From Bryobacter sp. (GTDB lineage Bacteria; Acidobacteriota; Terriglobia; Bryobacterales; Bryobacteraceae), in contig JALHNH010000006.1 of assembly GCA_022843625.1 (NCBI GenBank), positions 1 to 64,000 on the forward strand: a stretch of 64,000 nt of DNA, written 5' to 3'. The notes beneath the pieces were generated by a model that saw nothing but the letters and a program-made list of their open reading frames with translations, did not search any database and was not told where the DNA came from. The first letter of the stretch is position 1, and every line of letters begins with the position of its first letter. Below, in pieces: positions 25,618 through 35,826 of this stretch. Position numbers and translations under genes: made by a program.

Positions 25618-25943
25618 AGGAGAGAGTCGTGAAAACTACGATTGACATGAAGATCACTATGGGAAGTGGTGATGTGTTTGTTGACCTCGGCTTCTCGCCT
25701 GCCGAGTCCAGAAACCTGAGAATACGCTCAGAGATGATGACTGCCCTTCGAAAATTTATTGATAAAGAAGGCCTGACCCAGGCCGACGCTGCCCAACTGC
25801 TAAAGGTGAGTCAGCCGCGTATTTCGGATTTAACGAGAGGCAAGATCAGCAAGTTCTCCCTCGACTCACTCGTAAACATGCTTACCGATGCAGGCCTTGA
25901 AGTGGACTTTCGGATCAAGCCACCGTCACGGCGAGTAGCATAG
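25614..25943 (+). CDS. HigA-like XRE-family antitoxin
   Basis: A 109-residue DNA-binding antitoxin. The helix-turn-helix is at about residues 55-80 (LTQADAAQLLKVSQPRISDL). Such proteins bind and neutralise the partner toxin and repress the shared promoter. The N-terminal part (GSGDVFVDLGFSPAES) is typical of antitoxins paired with Gp49-like toxins. The toxin-first order with a 4-base ATGA overlap matches higBA loci. Confidence 0.88.
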   Translation: MKERVVKTTIDMKITMGSGDVFVDLGFSPAESRNLRIRSEMMTALRKFIDKEGLTQADAAQLLKVSQPRISDLTRGKISKFSLDSLVNMLTDAGLEVDFRIKPPSRRVA

Positions 25944-26023
25944 CGATGCCGAGCTTGCTGGCTCCCTGAGGCGCACGGCCTTAACGAGACAGTAGTTTAG
26001 ATCAGCGTCAGTCTGAATCCGAA

Positions 26024-26171
26024 TCAAAGCCTCGAAGCACGTAACTCTGCTTTGGCGCGTTGCAGTCGATGCCACAAGGCCGGGCTAGTCTCAGACAGCG
26101 GAATCGAGAGAAATCCGCGTCCGGGCTACGTAGTAGCCGCCGTGACGCTGCTCGATGTATTCGCTCTGCAT
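26024..26171 (-). pseudogene. Broken DUF433 (antitoxin-like) gene
   Basis: From an ATG at 26171 the minus strand encodes 26 residues and a stop. The sequence EYIEQRHGGYYVARTRISL is the hallmark N-terminus of DUF433 proteins (VapB-like). A second frame, shifted by one, then runs to a stop at 26024 and encodes SPALWHRLQRAKAELRASRL, which resembles the helical C-terminus of the family. The middle of about 50 residues is missing. This fits an internal deletion that broke the frame. A TATAAT box (26195-26190) and GGAG before the ATG are still intact. The rest of 25944-26212 shows no gene. Confidence 0.65.
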
Positions 26172-26212
26172 GGCCTTGCTCCTGTCTCGATTATAGCGGG
26201 GGCCTGGATCAA

Positions 26213-28123
26213 CTAGCGGCCCCGCACCGGATAAGTCAAACCATGTCCAAACGGAAAAAGAGGATCCTTCGAATCGTAGGGGACATCCTCAAGCTGAAGC
26301 CGCACAGCCTCCATCGATGAAGGCATCTCAAACGGTAACTTGCCCGCCGGCGCAAAGCGGCCCGTAAGCACGTCCAGCAGCGCCGCATCGCTCACGCCAA
26401 ATGTGGCCACCAAACCGGCAGAGGCGCGAGCGAGTTCCGGAACCACGAGCGGGCGATCCAGGTGCATTACCGTCACCAGCGGGCATTTCTTTGCCAACTC
26501 AAGCAGCGGCGCGGTCAGTTCACCAGGCAAACTCAAATCAATCGGCTTCGAACTGCGACCGGCCATAAAACCCTCCGCCCGGGCACTCACCTTCGCCACG
26601 CACACATCAGCCTTCTCCGGCTCCACAGTCGACACATAGCCGTAGCGTGCCGCCACACCCGCGTCCAGGCCTTGCACGTACATCTTGACGCCAGGGCGCA
26701 AAGGCAGAACGGCATCGCGATTCTGCAGCACCACAATCGACTTCCGCTGCGCCTTCATCGCCTCCTGCTCGAATTCCTTTTTCCTGACGGTGCGCTCGGC
26801 TTCATCCGCGTTCACATAAGGATTCTCAAACAACCCAAGCGCAAGGTGAATCCGCAGAATCCGGCGAGCCGATTCGTCGATTCGCGTCTCCGGCAACTTG
26901 CCTTCCTTCACCAACTCGACAATGTAGTTCGGCGTGGCATCGCCGCCCATACGGTCTACGCCGGCTTCGATCGCCTTCTGGTAGCGCTCCTTCACGCTCA
27001 GTTTCTCCACGCCCCAGGGCATCCCGGTGGAGATACCAGTGTCAGAGTTCACCACGCCTTGAAAGCCCAGCTTCTCGCGCAACAGTTGGGTAACGATTTC
27101 CCGGTTGTAAGACATGCCCACTGCTTCTTTGGTCACCCCGCTGGCAACCGCATAGTAAGGCATGATCATGGCTGCACCCTCCTGGATTGCAGATTTCCAG
27201 GGCAGCAAATGGAATTCGAGGTTGTTACCCGGATAGACCTGATTCTTGCCATGAGCAAAGTGAGCATCAAATCCCCCACTGGCCGGTCCCGCTCCGGGAA
27301 AGTGCTTCACCACCACAGCCACGCTACCCGGCCCCAGACTCTTCCCTTGGAAGCCACGAATCAGCGCACCCAGCATTTCCGCCGTAAGCTTGGCATCCTC
27401 GCCGAGCGTCTCACCAAAGCGATTCCAACGAGGCTCTGTGGCAACGTCTGCCGTCGGATGGTAGGCACCGCGCAGACCCACAGACACATACTCGCGTGCT
27501 GCGATCGAGGCGAATTCTTCCACCAGCTTCGCATCGCGCGTAGCGGCCAGCCCCAACGTCCCCGGCCATTGCGAGAACGCACCACCCGCTTCCATGATTC
27601 CGAAGTTCGCGGCAGCGCCAAGGTGGTTTCGCGGGTTCGTAACAAAGATCGGCGGAATGCCCAAGCGCGTTCGCTCGGCCGCTTCTTGCACACCGTTCAG
27701 CCACGTAGCCATCTGACGCGGCGGCAGATTCGCGCGCACGATGAACTGAGCCAAATGCAGGCGATTCAAGGCCTCGCCCGTCCCTGGGGAGACGAGTTGC
27801 AGTGGCCCTGGATTGAATGGATTGGTGCCGTAAGTGGACTGCTCGCTTAGAGAGCCGTTCGGGCCGGGCATAAGCGATGGGCCCGCCATGAGTCCGGCTT
27901 TTTCTTCCAGATTCATGCGCGACACCAGGTCGTTTGCACGTGCCTCCGGGGCAAGACGCCAGTCTTCGTAGGGGTCTAGTTTCCCGTTCTTGTTGAGGTC
28001 CTTGAATAGCAGGCCGTCAATGGTGAGGACGTTCGCAACGCGGGCACCGATCACTGGTTGCGCCGGCCGGGTTTGGGCAAAAGCGGACAGTCCGAAGACT
28101 AAGACAAAGACGGCGCTAAACAA
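26213..28123 (-). CDS. Secreted glycoside hydrolase family 3 enzyme
   Basis: A 636-residue exported beta-glycosidase, probably acting on plant or microbial glucans or xylans. The signal peptide ends near residue 16 (FGLSAFAQ). An EF-hand-like calcium loop DLNKNGKLDPYE is at 42-53, as in one GH3 subgroup. The (alpha/beta)8 domain has KHFPGAGP (273-280) and the probable nucleophile Asp361 in VVNSDTG. The C-terminal sandwich domain ends with FPFGHGLTYP. The start is a TTG at 28123, with AGGAG nine bases before it. Substrate is not predictable here; the wide GH3 family also includes N-acetylhexosaminidases. Confidence 0.9.
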   Translation of the reverse strand: MFSAVFVLVFGLSAFAQTRPAQPVIGARVANVLTIDGLLFKDLNKNGKLDPYEDWRLAPEARANDLVSRMNLEEKAGLMAGPSLMPGPNGSLSEQSTYGTNPFNPGPLQLVSPGTGEALNRLHLAQFIVRANLPPRQMATWLNGVQEAAERTRLGIPPIFVTNPRNHLGAAANFGIMEAGGAFSQWPGTLGLAATRDAKLVEEFASIAAREYVSVGLRGAYHPTADVATEPRWNRFGETLGEDAKLTAEMLGALIRGFQGKSLGPGSVAVVVKHFPGAGPASGGFDAHFAHGKNQVYPGNNLEFHLLPWKSAIQEGAAMIMPYYAVASGVTKEAVGMSYNREIVTQLLREKLGFQGVVNSDTGISTGMPWGVEKLSVKERYQKAIEAGVDRMGGDATPNYIVELVKEGKLPETRIDESARRILRIHLALGLFENPYVNADEAERTVRKKEFEQEAMKAQRKSIVVLQNRDAVLPLRPGVKMYVQGLDAGVAARYGYVSTVEPEKADVCVAKVSARAEGFMAGRSSKPIDLSLPGELTAPLLELAKKCPLVTVMHLDRPLVVPELARASAGLVATFGVSDAALLDVLTGRFAPAGKLPFEMPSSMEAVRLQLEDVPYDSKDPLFPFGHGLTYPVRGR

Positions 28124-28201
28124 GGCGATTTCTCCTTTTGGATCAACAGCTATCTAGACTATCAATTGTGTTCACTTGCGGTGTCCAGCAACTGCTCAGG
28201 A

Positions 28202-28207
28202 TAGACT
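28202..28207 (+). promoter_or_regulatory. Candidate -10 box for a leaderless amidohydrolase mRNA
   Basis: TAGACT fits the TANNNT -10 pattern and ends six bases before the GTG start at 28214. No ribosome-binding site exists in between. The -35 is not clear. Confidence 0.4.
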
Positions 28208-28213
28208 GAGCGA

Positions 28214-29854
28214 GTGCAGCGCCGTCACTCTCTCCCTGTCCTCCTCTGCCTCCTCACCGCCACCGCCCAGCAACCCGCCTTCGACCTCGTAATCGAAAAC
28301 GGCCTGCTCATCGACGGGACTGGCAGCCCCGGGCGTCAATCTGATATCGGAATCCGCGACGGCCGCATCGCTACCATTGGCAACCTCAAAGGCAAAGCCC
28401 GCACCCGCACTATAAATGCCTCGAGCCTCGTAGTCGCCCCCGGCTTCATCGACATGCACAACCACTCAGACGAAACCATGATCGACGACCCGCGTTGCGA
28501 GAGCATGGTGCGCCAGGGCGTCACCACGATGGTGCTAGGCGAAGGCAACTCCGCCGGACCCATCCCCAAAGGCATCCGCGAGTGGGCCACCATGGGCGAG
28601 TACTTCGACTTCATTGCAAAGAAGAAGGTAGCCACCAACATCTGCTCCTACGTCGGCCAAACCCAGATCTGGACCTACGTCAAAGGCAGCGAGCTCAAAG
28701 ACGCGACGCCAGCGCAGATGGAGAAGATGAAAGCAGAAGTGGCGAAGGCCATGCAGGACGGCGCAATGGGGCTATCTTCATCGCTGCTGATGCCGCCCTC
28801 CAGCCTCATGACCACCCCGCAACTCATCGAACTCGCCAAAGTCGCCAAGCAATACGGCGGCATCTATTCCACCCACATCCGCGATGAAGGTGCCGGCGTT
28901 TTCCGATCAATCGCTGAAGCCATCGAAATCGGACGCGGCGCAAAAATTCCCGTCGACATCATCCACTTGAAAGTAGCCGACCAGAAGTTCTGGGGCCAGA
29001 TGAAAGAAGTGATTTCAATGATCGACAAGGCCCGAGCATCCGGCCTCGACATCCGCTCCAACGTCTACCCTTACACCGCAGGGCAAAACAATCTACGAGC
29101 CATCATCCCGCCCTGGGCTCACGACGGCGGCAACAAAGCAATGCTCGAGCGCCTGCGGGATCCCAAAAATCGCGAACGCTTGAAGAAAGAAATCCGCAAC
29201 GGCCTCCCCAACTGGTACAACCACTACACGGCCACCGGTGGCGGCTGGGACGGCATGCTCCTTGTCTCACTCAAGAGCGAGCGCTTCAAAGCCTTCACCG
29301 GCAAACGCATGAGCGAACTCATCCGCGCACAAAACGGCCAGGACGATGTTGAGGTTCTCTTCGACGTCCTGCTTGCCGAAGACGGCAGCGTCGCCTGCGT
29401 CTACTTCCACCACTCCGAAGCTGACATGACGTACGCCATGCGCCAGCCCTACACCTCGATTGGCTCCGACGGCGCAGCGATTGCTAACGACGGCCCTGCC
29501 CTTGCTATGAACCCGCACCCCCGCTGGTACGGCACATTCCCGCGCGTGCTCGGCCGCTACGTACGAGAGCAAAAAGTAATCACACTCGAAGAGGCCATCA
29601 AGAAGATGACCAGCATGAACGCAGCCAAGATCGGCATCAAAGAACGTGGCCTGCTCAAGGAAGGCTACTGGGCCGACATCACTGTCTTTGACCCCAAAAC
29701 AGTAGCCGACCGGGCGACATTCGAGAAGCCGCACCAATACCCGGTAGGCATCCCCTACGTGATCATCAACGGACAGATGGTGATCGATGGCGACAAGCAC
29801 ACAGGCGCAGTGCCGGGTCAAGTTCTGCGCGGCCCCGGCTATCGCCTAAAATAA
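28214..29854 (+). CDS. N-acyl-D-amino-acid deacylase-like amidohydrolase
   Basis: A 546-residue metal-dependent hydrolase of the D-aminoacylase group, which releases D-amino acids from N-acylated forms. The N-terminal small domain has [18 protein letters not shown], followed by the metal motif His82-x-His84 in [20 protein letters not shown] and the helix [12 protein letters not shown] follow. The C-terminal part has the usual [15 protein letters not shown] and [12 protein letters not shown] hydrophobic N-terminus ([11 protein letters not shown]) suggests export. The start is GTG at 28214. A DUF1592 gene follows after 7 bases. Confidence 0.88.
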   Translation: MQRRHSLPVLLCLLTATAQQPAFDLVIENGLLIDGTGSPGRQSDIGIRDGRIATIGNLKGKARTRTINASSLVVAPGFIDMHNHSDETMIDDPRCESMVRQGVTTMVLGEGNSAGPIPKGIREWATMGEYFDFIAKKKVATNICSYVGQTQIWTYVKGSELKDATPAQMEKMKAEVAKAMQDGAMGLSSSLLMPPSSLMTTPQLIELAKVAKQYGGIYSTHIRDEGAGVFRSIAEAIEIGRGAKIPVDIIHLKVADQKFWGQMKEVISMIDKARASGLDIRSNVYPYTAGQNNLRAIIPPWAHDGGNKAMLERLRDPKNRERLKKEIRNGLPNWYNHYTATGGGWDGMLLVSLKSERFKAFTGKRMSELIRAQNGQDDVEVLFDVLLAEDGSVACVYFHHSEADMTYAMRQPYTSIGSDGAAIANDGPALAMNPHPRWYGTFPRVLGRYVREQKVITLEEAIKKMTSMNAAKIGIKERGLLKEGYWADITVFDPKTVADRATFEKPHQYPVGIPYVIINGQMVIDGDKHTGAVPGQVLRGPGYRLK

Positions 29855-29861
29855 GGCTTCG

Positions 29862-31715
29862 ATGAGATTTATCGCTTCATGCATCTTGGTGATTTCGGTC
29901 GCCGCAGCGCAGGACTTCCGCACGACGCTTTACCCGGTGCTGGAGAAGTCCGCGTGCCGCGCCTGCCACTTCGCTGATGGTGTGGCCTCGGCCACTCGCC
30001 TGCAGTTCCCAGAAGCCGAATCCTCACCCGCAAAACTCGAAGCCTTTGGGCGATCACTGGTGGAGCTAGTCGATCGCGCAAAGCCCGCCGAATCTATCCT
30101 GCGACGCAAGCCAACCGGCCGCATGCCCCATGCTGGTGGCCTCCGCATCGCTGCAAGTTCAGCCGACGACGCAGCGCTCGAAGCCTGGATTCTGAAGCTC
30201 GCCAAAATGCCAGACGCAGAAGTGGCTGAAGCTATCCAGTACCGCAAGCGCGAAGCCTCAGGCACCGGCTACACCCGGGCACGCATCTACCTGCGCCGCC
30301 TCAGCCATCACGAATACAACAACGTCGTGCGAGACCTCTTGGGCGACACCTCCCAGCCCGCACAACAATTCCCGCCCGAAGACTTCGTCAACGGTTTCAA
30401 GACGCAGTATCAGGGCCAGAGCCTCTCCCCACTCCTGATGGACGCCTACTCGCAAGCCGCGGAAAAGATCGCCCGTAATGCCGTCCGTCGTGGTGCGCTG
30501 AAGAGCCAACCCGGCTTCGTCACAAGCTTCGGTCGCCGTGCCTTCCGCCGCCCTCTGCGGGCCGATGAGCGCCAGCGCTACGAGGCCCTCTACGCCAAAG
30601 GCGGCGTCCAGCTTGTGGCTGAAACGATGCTGCAATCCCCGGCCTTTCTCTTCCGCATGGAAGACTCCGACGATCCAACGCTCAAGCCCTACGTAGCCGC
30701 CAATCGCCTCTCGTTCACACTCTGGGCCAGCAGCCCCGATGACGCCTTACTCGATGCCGCCGCCAAGAACCATCTCGACATCGAAGCCCAGGCCAAACGT
30801 CTCCTAGCCGATGAACGCGCTAAGGAAAACATCGACGAATTCACCGCCCAGTGGCTTCGTTTTGATCGTGTCCTCGGCACAGCCAAAGACCGCCGCCGCT
30901 ATCCGAAATTCAACCGTGAAGCCGCCGTCGCAATGACCGAGGAAGCCCGCCGCTTCGTTCGCGATCTCGCCTGGAGCGATCGCAACTTCATGGACCTGCT
31001 CACAGACCCCCACGGCTACCTCAGTGCAGACCTCGCAGCAATCTACGATCTCCCCGTGCCCACCCGCGAATACGAACGCGTCCGCTTTGCAGACAAATCG
31101 GAGCGAGCAGGCATCCTCGGCCAGGCCCTATTCCTCGCCAGCACCGCCAAGCCCGACGACACCTCACCCACTGCCCGTGGCCTCTTCGTGCGCGAACAAT
31201 TGCTCTGCCAGCACGTGCCGCCCCCACCCCCTGGAGTCGACACCAATCTCCCTGTCCTTTCAGAAGACAAACCCCTCACCAACAAAGAGCGGCTTGGCGT
31301 CCACCTCTCATCCCCCACCTGTGCCGGCTGCCACACGCTCATCGACCCGATCGGCTTTGGCTTCGAAAAATTCGATGCCATCGGCGGCCGCCGCGAAGCC
31401 GCAAAAATCCTCTTCAAAGATGACAAGAAATCGATCGACCTGCCGCTCGACACCAGCGGCTACCTGGCCGGCCTCAGGTCTGCCAACTTCAACAACCCGC
31501 GCGAACTGGGCGAAATTCTGGCCCGTACCGAGATCTGCCAGGACTGCATCGTCAAGCAACTCTTCCGCTACACGACAGGCCGGCTGGAAAGCCTGGCCGA
31601 CCGCCCCATGCTTCAAGACCTCACCACGCGCTTCCGCTCCTCGCAATTCCGCTTCAAAGAGCTTATGCTGGGCTTAGCGGTTCATCGAGCAAAGCTACAG
31701 GAGAATGGACGATAG
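29862..31715 (+). CDS. DUF1592/DUF1588-type cytochrome c-like protein
   Basis: A 617-residue exported protein of the planctomycete/acidobacterial cytochrome-like family. The signal peptide is residues 1-16. A heme c motif CRACH is at 32-36. Then come DUF1587 ([17 protein letters not shown]), DUF1592 ([15 protein letters not shown] and [16 protein letters not shown]), DUF1588 ([16 protein letters not shown] and [16 protein letters not shown], a second heme-type motif) and DUF1585 at the end ([11 protein letters not shown]). The function is unproven; an electron-transfer or polymer-degradation role has been suggested. It is directly followed by the DUF1552 gene with no gap, the usual partner. 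Confidence 0.9.
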   Translation: MRFIASCILVISVAAAQDFRTTLYPVLEKSACRACHFADGVASATRLQFPEAESSPAKLEAFGRSLVELVDRAKPAESILRRKPTGRMPHAGGLRIAASSADDAALEAWILKLAKMPDAEVAEAIQYRKREASGTGYTRARIYLRRLSHHEYNNVVRDLLGDTSQPAQQFPPEDFVNGFKTQYQGQSLSPLLMDAYSQAAEKIARNAVRRGALKSQPGFVTSFGRRAFRRPLRADERQRYEALYAKGGVQLVAETMLQSPAFLFRMEDSDDPTLKPYVAANRLSFTLWASSPDDALLDAAAKNHLDIEAQAKRLLADERAKENIDEFTAQWLRFDRVLGTAKDRRRYPKFNREAAVAMTEEARRFVRDLAWSDRNFMDLLTDPHGYLSADLAAIYDLPVPTREYERVRFADKSERAGILGQALFLASTAKPDDTSPTARGLFVREQLLCQHVPPPPPGVDTNLPVLSEDKPLTNKERLGVHLSSPTCAGCHTLIDPIGFGFEKFDAIGGRREAAKILFKDDKKSIDLPLDTSGYLAGLRSANFNNPRELGEILARTEICQDCIVKQLFRYTTGRLESLADRPMLQDLTTRFRSSQFRFKELMLGLAVHRAKLQENGR

Positions 31716-33032
31716 ATGGCTAACGTAATCACCCGTCGAATGCGAATCTCACGGCGCGCACTGCTGCAAGGCATGGCGCTCCCCCCACTGGTCTCGATGT
31801 TCAACTCCACCGGCACTGCTTATGCCGCGCCCGGAAAAACCACCGCACCCATTGAGAGCCGATTCGTCCTGTGGTTCAACGGCAACGGCGTCCCCGAACG
31901 CTACTGGATCCCCACCGAAACCGGCCGCGACTTCCAGCTCTCTCCCTGCCTTCGTCCGCTAGCCCAATACCGCGATCAACTCCACGTTCTCTCAGGCCTC
32001 GACAACTCAGCCGCCGCCCTTCCCGGGCCAGGCAACGGCCATCACAACTCGATGAGCGCCCTGATGAGCTGCACCACCTTCACCGGCCGCGGCGCAGGCG
32101 GAGCATCCATCGATCAAGCCATCGCCGGCAAAATCGGCGGCGACTCCCGCTTCCGCTCTCTACAAATTGGCGTCTCGCAGGAATCCTTTGGCGAAAGCAT
32201 CCAGCGCAACATGAGCTGGGCTGGTTATGATCGTGCCCTGCCACCCGAGATGATCCCCAGCCGCCTCTTCGACCGTCTCTTCGGTGCCCGCGAAATCAGT
32301 TGGGTGAATCGCAAGCGCTCCATCCTCGATGCCGTGCGCGAAGACGCAAAGACGCTCAAGACGAAGCTCCCAACTGACGACGCACAGCGTGTCGACGAGC
32401 ATCTCGCGTCCGTGAGAGACCTGGAGCGAGCCATCGCCGGCCTCCCGCCAGACCTGCAACGCCTTGACCCGCCAGACTTCGACGGAGACATGAAAGACTG
32501 GCCGCGAATTGCCAAGATCCAAAGCGACCTGCTCGCGCACGCCCTCATCACCAGACAGACCCGCGTCGCCTCCTACATGCTCACCAAGTGCCAGGGCCTC
32601 GCACGATTCCCCTGGCTTGGTTACACCGCCGCACGCCATCACGATTACACCCATCAGGACGGCAAAGCCCCCGGCGCGGACGGCCTCGACGGCCAACGCA
32701 TCCTGCGCGATATCTGCCGCTGGCACGTTGAAGAATTTGCTTATCTCCTCGGTCGCTTGAAATCAACTCCCGAAGGCGATGGCACCCTGCTCGACAACAC
32801 TGTGTTGCTCTTCGTGCACGAGCACGCTGAAGCCAATAGCCACAAGAACAACGGCCTCGCTGCCATCGTTGCCGGCAACGCTGGCAAGCGTCTATCGCTC
32901 GGCCAGCACAGCAAGGTTACCGGTACAGTTGGGGATCTTTACCTCACACTCGCCGATGACGCTCTCCAAGCCGGACTCGGCAAATACCCAACAGCGGCCA
33001 AACGAATGGGCGAGATCCTCGTCTCGGCCTAG
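31716..33032 (+). CDS. DUF1552 protein with twin-arginine-type leader
   Basis: A 438-residue exported protein. The N-terminus has consecutive arginines ([16 protein letters not shown]), like a twin-arginine signal, cleaved near AYA-A. The rest matches DUF1552, a distant relative of the DUF1501/sulfatase-like group: [16 protein letters not shown], a [14 protein letters not shown] segment and a C-terminal [17 protein letters not shown]. Function unknown. It starts on the base after the DUF1592 stop. Its stop codon shares CTAG with the convergent leucine-rich-repeat gene. Confidence 0.88.
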   Translation: MANVITRRMRISRRALLQGMALPPLVSMFNSTGTAYAAPGKTTAPIESRFVLWFNGNGVPERYWIPTETGRDFQLSPCLRPLAQYRDQLHVLSGLDNSAAALPGPGNGHHNSMSALMSCTTFTGRGAGGASIDQAIAGKIGGDSRFRSLQIGVSQESFGESIQRNMSWAGYDRALPPEMIPSRLFDRLFGAREISWVNRKRSILDAVREDAKTLKTKLPTDDAQRVDEHLASVRDLERAIAGLPPDLQRLDPPDFDGDMKDWPRIAKIQSDLLAHALITRQTRVASYMLTKCQGLARFPWLGYTAARHHDYTHQDGKAPGADGLDGQRILRDICRWHVEEFAYLLGRLKSTPEGDGTLLDNTVLLFVHEHAEANSHKNNGLAAIVAGNAGKRLSLGQHSKVTGTVGDLYLTLADDALQAGLGKYPTAAKRMGEILVSA

Positions 33033-33859
33033 TAGCGAATCTCGCACCCGGGCAGCGCTGCACGCAATTGCTGCACTGCTGCTTCGCTCACCTTTGTATC
33101 TTTGAGGTCGATTTCCTTCAGGGACTTCCAATCCCGTAACACCGCGACAGCCTCATCCGTAATCCGCTTGGAGCGATGAAGACTCAGCCGTTCCAACTTC
33201 GGCAACCCGCGGCGCAGTGGCTCCAGACTGATCGCCGTCACATTGCTGCCACCTATACGAAGTTCACGCAAATTGCTCAGGGTCGCAATCGCTGCCACAC
33301 CAGACTCGGTAAGACTCACACTCCAAAGCCCCGAGTCGGTCCGTTGAGGCCCACTCAGATCGAGGTACTTGAGAGTAGGCATCAGTCGCAAAGCCTGCAT
33401 TCCGGCATCGGTAAGCTTATTGCCGCCAAGAGTAAGCTGCTTCAGCCGAGGCAGCGAGGTGAGCAGTTCAATCCCGTTATCCGAGATCTGAGCGAAGCCA
33501 AGATCAATCGACTCAAGCGCCGTCAGCGCGCCCAGGTAACCCATCGTCGTATCGGTAACCTTGGTGCCACGCAAATCAATCCGGCGCAACTGCTTCCAAC
33601 CCTTCACCGCCGACGCGCCTTCGTCGGTAATCAGCTCGGCATAACGTAAATTCAAATCTTCAAGCCCCGCAAGCCCCTTCAACTGCAAGAGGCCCTGATC
33701 GGTGATGCGGGTCATCGATAAGTCCAGCCGCTTCAAGCCTGCTTGCCGTGACAAAGCAGGCAGATCGGCATCCGTGATCCAACAGGCCCGCAGGTCTACA
33801 GCATCACGGGTAGAGTTTCCGCAATCAACAGCCAGCAAGACGAGCAATAGCAAGTTCAT
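33029..33859 (-). CDS. Exported leucine-rich-repeat protein (short)
   Basis: A 276-residue protein with a short hydrophobic leader ([14 protein letters not shown]; a Cys at residue 13 could be a lipobox, but no strong match is seen). About nine leucine-rich repeats of 24 residues follow, of the type [16 protein letters not shown]. The repeats end with a capping segment [10 protein letters not shown]. Such proteins bind other proteins or surfaces; the target is unknown. It lies five bases after a larger repeat protein of the same kind, probably a duplication. The longer in-frame start at 33907 overlaps that gene and is not supported. Confidence 0.85.
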   Translation of the reverse strand: MNLLLLVLLAVDCGNSTRDAVDLRACWITDADLPALSRQAGLKRLDLSMTRITDQGLLQLKGLAGLEDLNLRYAELITDEGASAVKGWKQLRRIDLRGTKVTDTTMGYLGALTALESIDLGFAQISDNGIELLTSLPRLKQLTLGGNKLTDAGMQALRLMPTLKYLDLSGPQRTDSGLWSVSLTESGVAAIATLSNLRELRIGGSNVTAISLEPLRRGLPKLERLSLHRSKRITDEAVAVLRDWKSLKEIDLKDTKVSEAAVQQLRAALPGCEIRY

Positions 33860-33864
33860 GGCGA

Positions 33865-35823
33865 TCAGCTTCCCCTTCGATTTGGCAGCTTCGAGTCGCG
33901 GTCCCAAACGATTTTGGCCTTGGGCAAAGCCTTCACCAGACGGGCGTGTCCCTGTTCAGAGATAAGCGTGTGATAGAGATTCAAATACTGCAAAGTCTGC
34001 AGGGCCGCGAGACTATCCACGGCCTCATCGCTAATGTTTGCGCTGTCCAAACGCAACTCCTTCAGCGGCAAGCCAAGAATCTGCTTCACCCCCTCATTAT
34101 TGAAAGTGGTGTAGTCGAGATTGAGTTGCTCAAGCTTGGTCAAGAGTCGTATCGTCTCAGCCGAAGCCCCGGTCAGCCGGGTCCTCACCGCCTCAAGTCT
34201 TCTCAGATTCACAAGCGTGCCAAGCGCCGCAAAGCCCTTCACCGTAAAGCGCCCATGATTGAGACGCAGCTCTTCAAGCCCGGTAAGCCGGGCAATCTGC
34301 GCCAGCCCCGCATCGCCGATATCGGTTCCTGTGAGGTCAAGCACGCGAAGCGATGCAAAGCCCCCCAACTGCGCAAGGCTCGCATCGGCAAGATCGGTGT
34401 AAGCAAGATTCAATCGGCTCAAAGAAGCCAGATGCACCAGGGCTTCTGCCTGGATGCTGGTAGAGCTAAGATCGAGTTCTTGCAGCGATGGGGGCAAGGC
34501 CCCGAGCGATCGCACCAGCGTCCCGGCAAGGCTCAACGATTCCAGCTTCTGCAATCCAGCCAGCTGCGCCAACCCGCGATCAGACACCGTCGTAGACCCC
34601 AGCCGCAGCCTCTTCAATGTCCGCAAGCGTCCAATCGACGCGAGGCCAAGATCACCAATCTCTGTCGCATCCAGATCAAGTTGTTCCAGTTCTTGAAGCC
34701 CGGCGATAACGCTCAGTTGAGCATCGTTCACCTGCGTGCGCGCCAAAGACAAAGAGCGAATACGCCCACCACGCAACTCAGCCACGCCCCCCAGAGAATC
34801 GCTAATCCATCGGGCAATCATTGCCTCGCTAGCCCCCGCCGCCGGAGCCGCGCCGCTTTGTTTCGACACACGATTGCCGCCCGAGAAATCCACCTTGCAC
34901 TTCGGTAATGCCCCGCGCAGCTTCTCAACTCCAGACGCCGTAGCGCGCGTGTAGCGTAAGTCGAGAAACGCGAGCTCACGCAATCCGGCTAGCCGGGCCA
35001 CACCCGCATTGGTCAGCTCGGCCCGATACAGATTCAGCTCACGCAGCTTCGGCAAGCCAGCCAGAGTTTCAGCCCCCGCATCGGTCACAGGCCCACCCAA
35101 CAGATTCAGCTTCCGCAAATTCTGAAGTCCCTTCAGGTGAGCAACTCCACGATCACTGATCTTGAGCCCATAGAGATCGATCTCCTCGAGCGTCGTCAGG
35201 CCTGAAAGATAGGCCAGCCCATCATCGGTAACCAGGGTGTCGCGCAGATTCAAGCGGCGCAGTTTCTTCAAGCCCACAAGGCTCTTGAGCACCTCGTCAG
35301 TTGCAGTGGAGTAGCTGAGGTCCAGCCCTTCAAGCTGGGCAAATGGGGCAAACGAGAAGTTACGAACCCGCCCCTGTGCCAGTCGCAATTCCTTCAGATT
35401 CACTAGCGTCTCGATGTACTTCAGGCCTTTATCCTGCACATTGACATTGGTCAGAAAGTGCAGGCTGAAGTGCAGCTTCTCGAGGCTCACAATCGGGGCC
35501 AGAAACTTCAGCTCATCATTGGCATCGAGTCTGCTGCCAGCCCCCGGATTCCAGCTCGGGCCAGGCAGATATAGCTCCTTCAGTTGCTTGAGGCCAGAGA
35601 GCTTTTCCAAGTCTTTCGGTTCAATAATAGTTCCATATAGATCTACCGCCGAAAGCACAAGCGAATCCGCTTTCCCAAGGGCAGACAGCTCCGCAATAGG
35701 TTGTGGGTTGCCAACTACAACAACACGCCCACCCTGCCGGATCACCCATTCAGCCACTGGCCGATCAGATGCAGTTGCGATCTCAGCGCAGATCAGCAGT
35801 GCGAAGACGAAGAGTCTGGACAT
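33865..35823 (-). CDS. Exported leucine-rich-repeat protein (long)
   Basis: A 652-residue protein with a signal peptide (residues 1-18, ending TASD). Two leucine-rich-repeat arrays are separated by a linker near residues 320-345 (SKQSGAAPAAGASEAM). Each array opens with a similar cap (VAEWVIRQGGRV and IARWISDSLGGV) and closes with ALPK and a short strand, so the gene looks like a doubled unit. Repeats follow LEELDLDxTxIGDxGLA with a 24-residue period. It lies in the minus-strand run after the DUF362, DUF1501 and DUF1553 genes. Target unknown. Confidence 0.88.
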   Translation of the reverse strand: MSRLFVFALLICAEIATASDRPVAEWVIRQGGRVVVVGNPQPIAELSALGKADSLVLSAVDLYGTIIEPKDLEKLSGLKQLKELYLPGPSWNPGAGSRLDANDELKFLAPIVSLEKLHFSLHFLTNVNVQDKGLKYIETLVNLKELRLAQGRVRNFSFAPFAQLEGLDLSYSTATDEVLKSLVGLKKLRRLNLRDTLVTDDGLAYLSGLTTLEEIDLYGLKISDRGVAHLKGLQNLRKLNLLGGPVTDAGAETLAGLPKLRELNLYRAELTNAGVARLAGLRELAFLDLRYTRATASGVEKLRGALPKCKVDFSGGNRVSKQSGAAPAAGASEAMIARWISDSLGGVAELRGGRIRSLSLARTQVNDAQLSVIAGLQELEQLDLDATEIGDLGLASIGRLRTLKRLRLGSTTVSDRGLAQLAGLQKLESLSLAGTLVRSLGALPPSLQELDLSSTSIQAEALVHLASLSRLNLAYTDLADASLAQLGGFASLRVLDLTGTDIGDAGLAQIARLTGLEELRLNHGRFTVKGFAALGTLVNLRRLEAVRTRLTGASAETIRLLTKLEQLNLDYTTFNNEGVKQILGLPLKELRLDSANISDEAVDSLAALQTLQYLNLYHTLISEQGHARLVKALPKAKIVWDRDSKLPNRRGS

Positions 35824-35826
35824 GCG

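Noticed and set aside
25180..26212. Integrated element with att sites at tRNA-Pro
   Set aside because: No copy of the tRNA 3' end was found downstream and there is no integrase, so a mobile island is not supported.
26462..27850. 462-codon frame opposite the GH3 gene
   Set aside because: It overlaps a complete GH3 enzyme with catalytic motifs; the opposite frame is His/Arg-rich with no domain.
26333..28000. EF-hand-like loop of the GH3 protein as a dockerin
   Set aside because: Only one calcium loop is present and it is N-terminal; dockerins have paired loops and are usually C-terminal.
33946..34908. 320-codon frame opposite the long LRR gene
   Set aside because: The regular leucine codons of the repeats create an open antisense frame. 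No independent gene signal is present.
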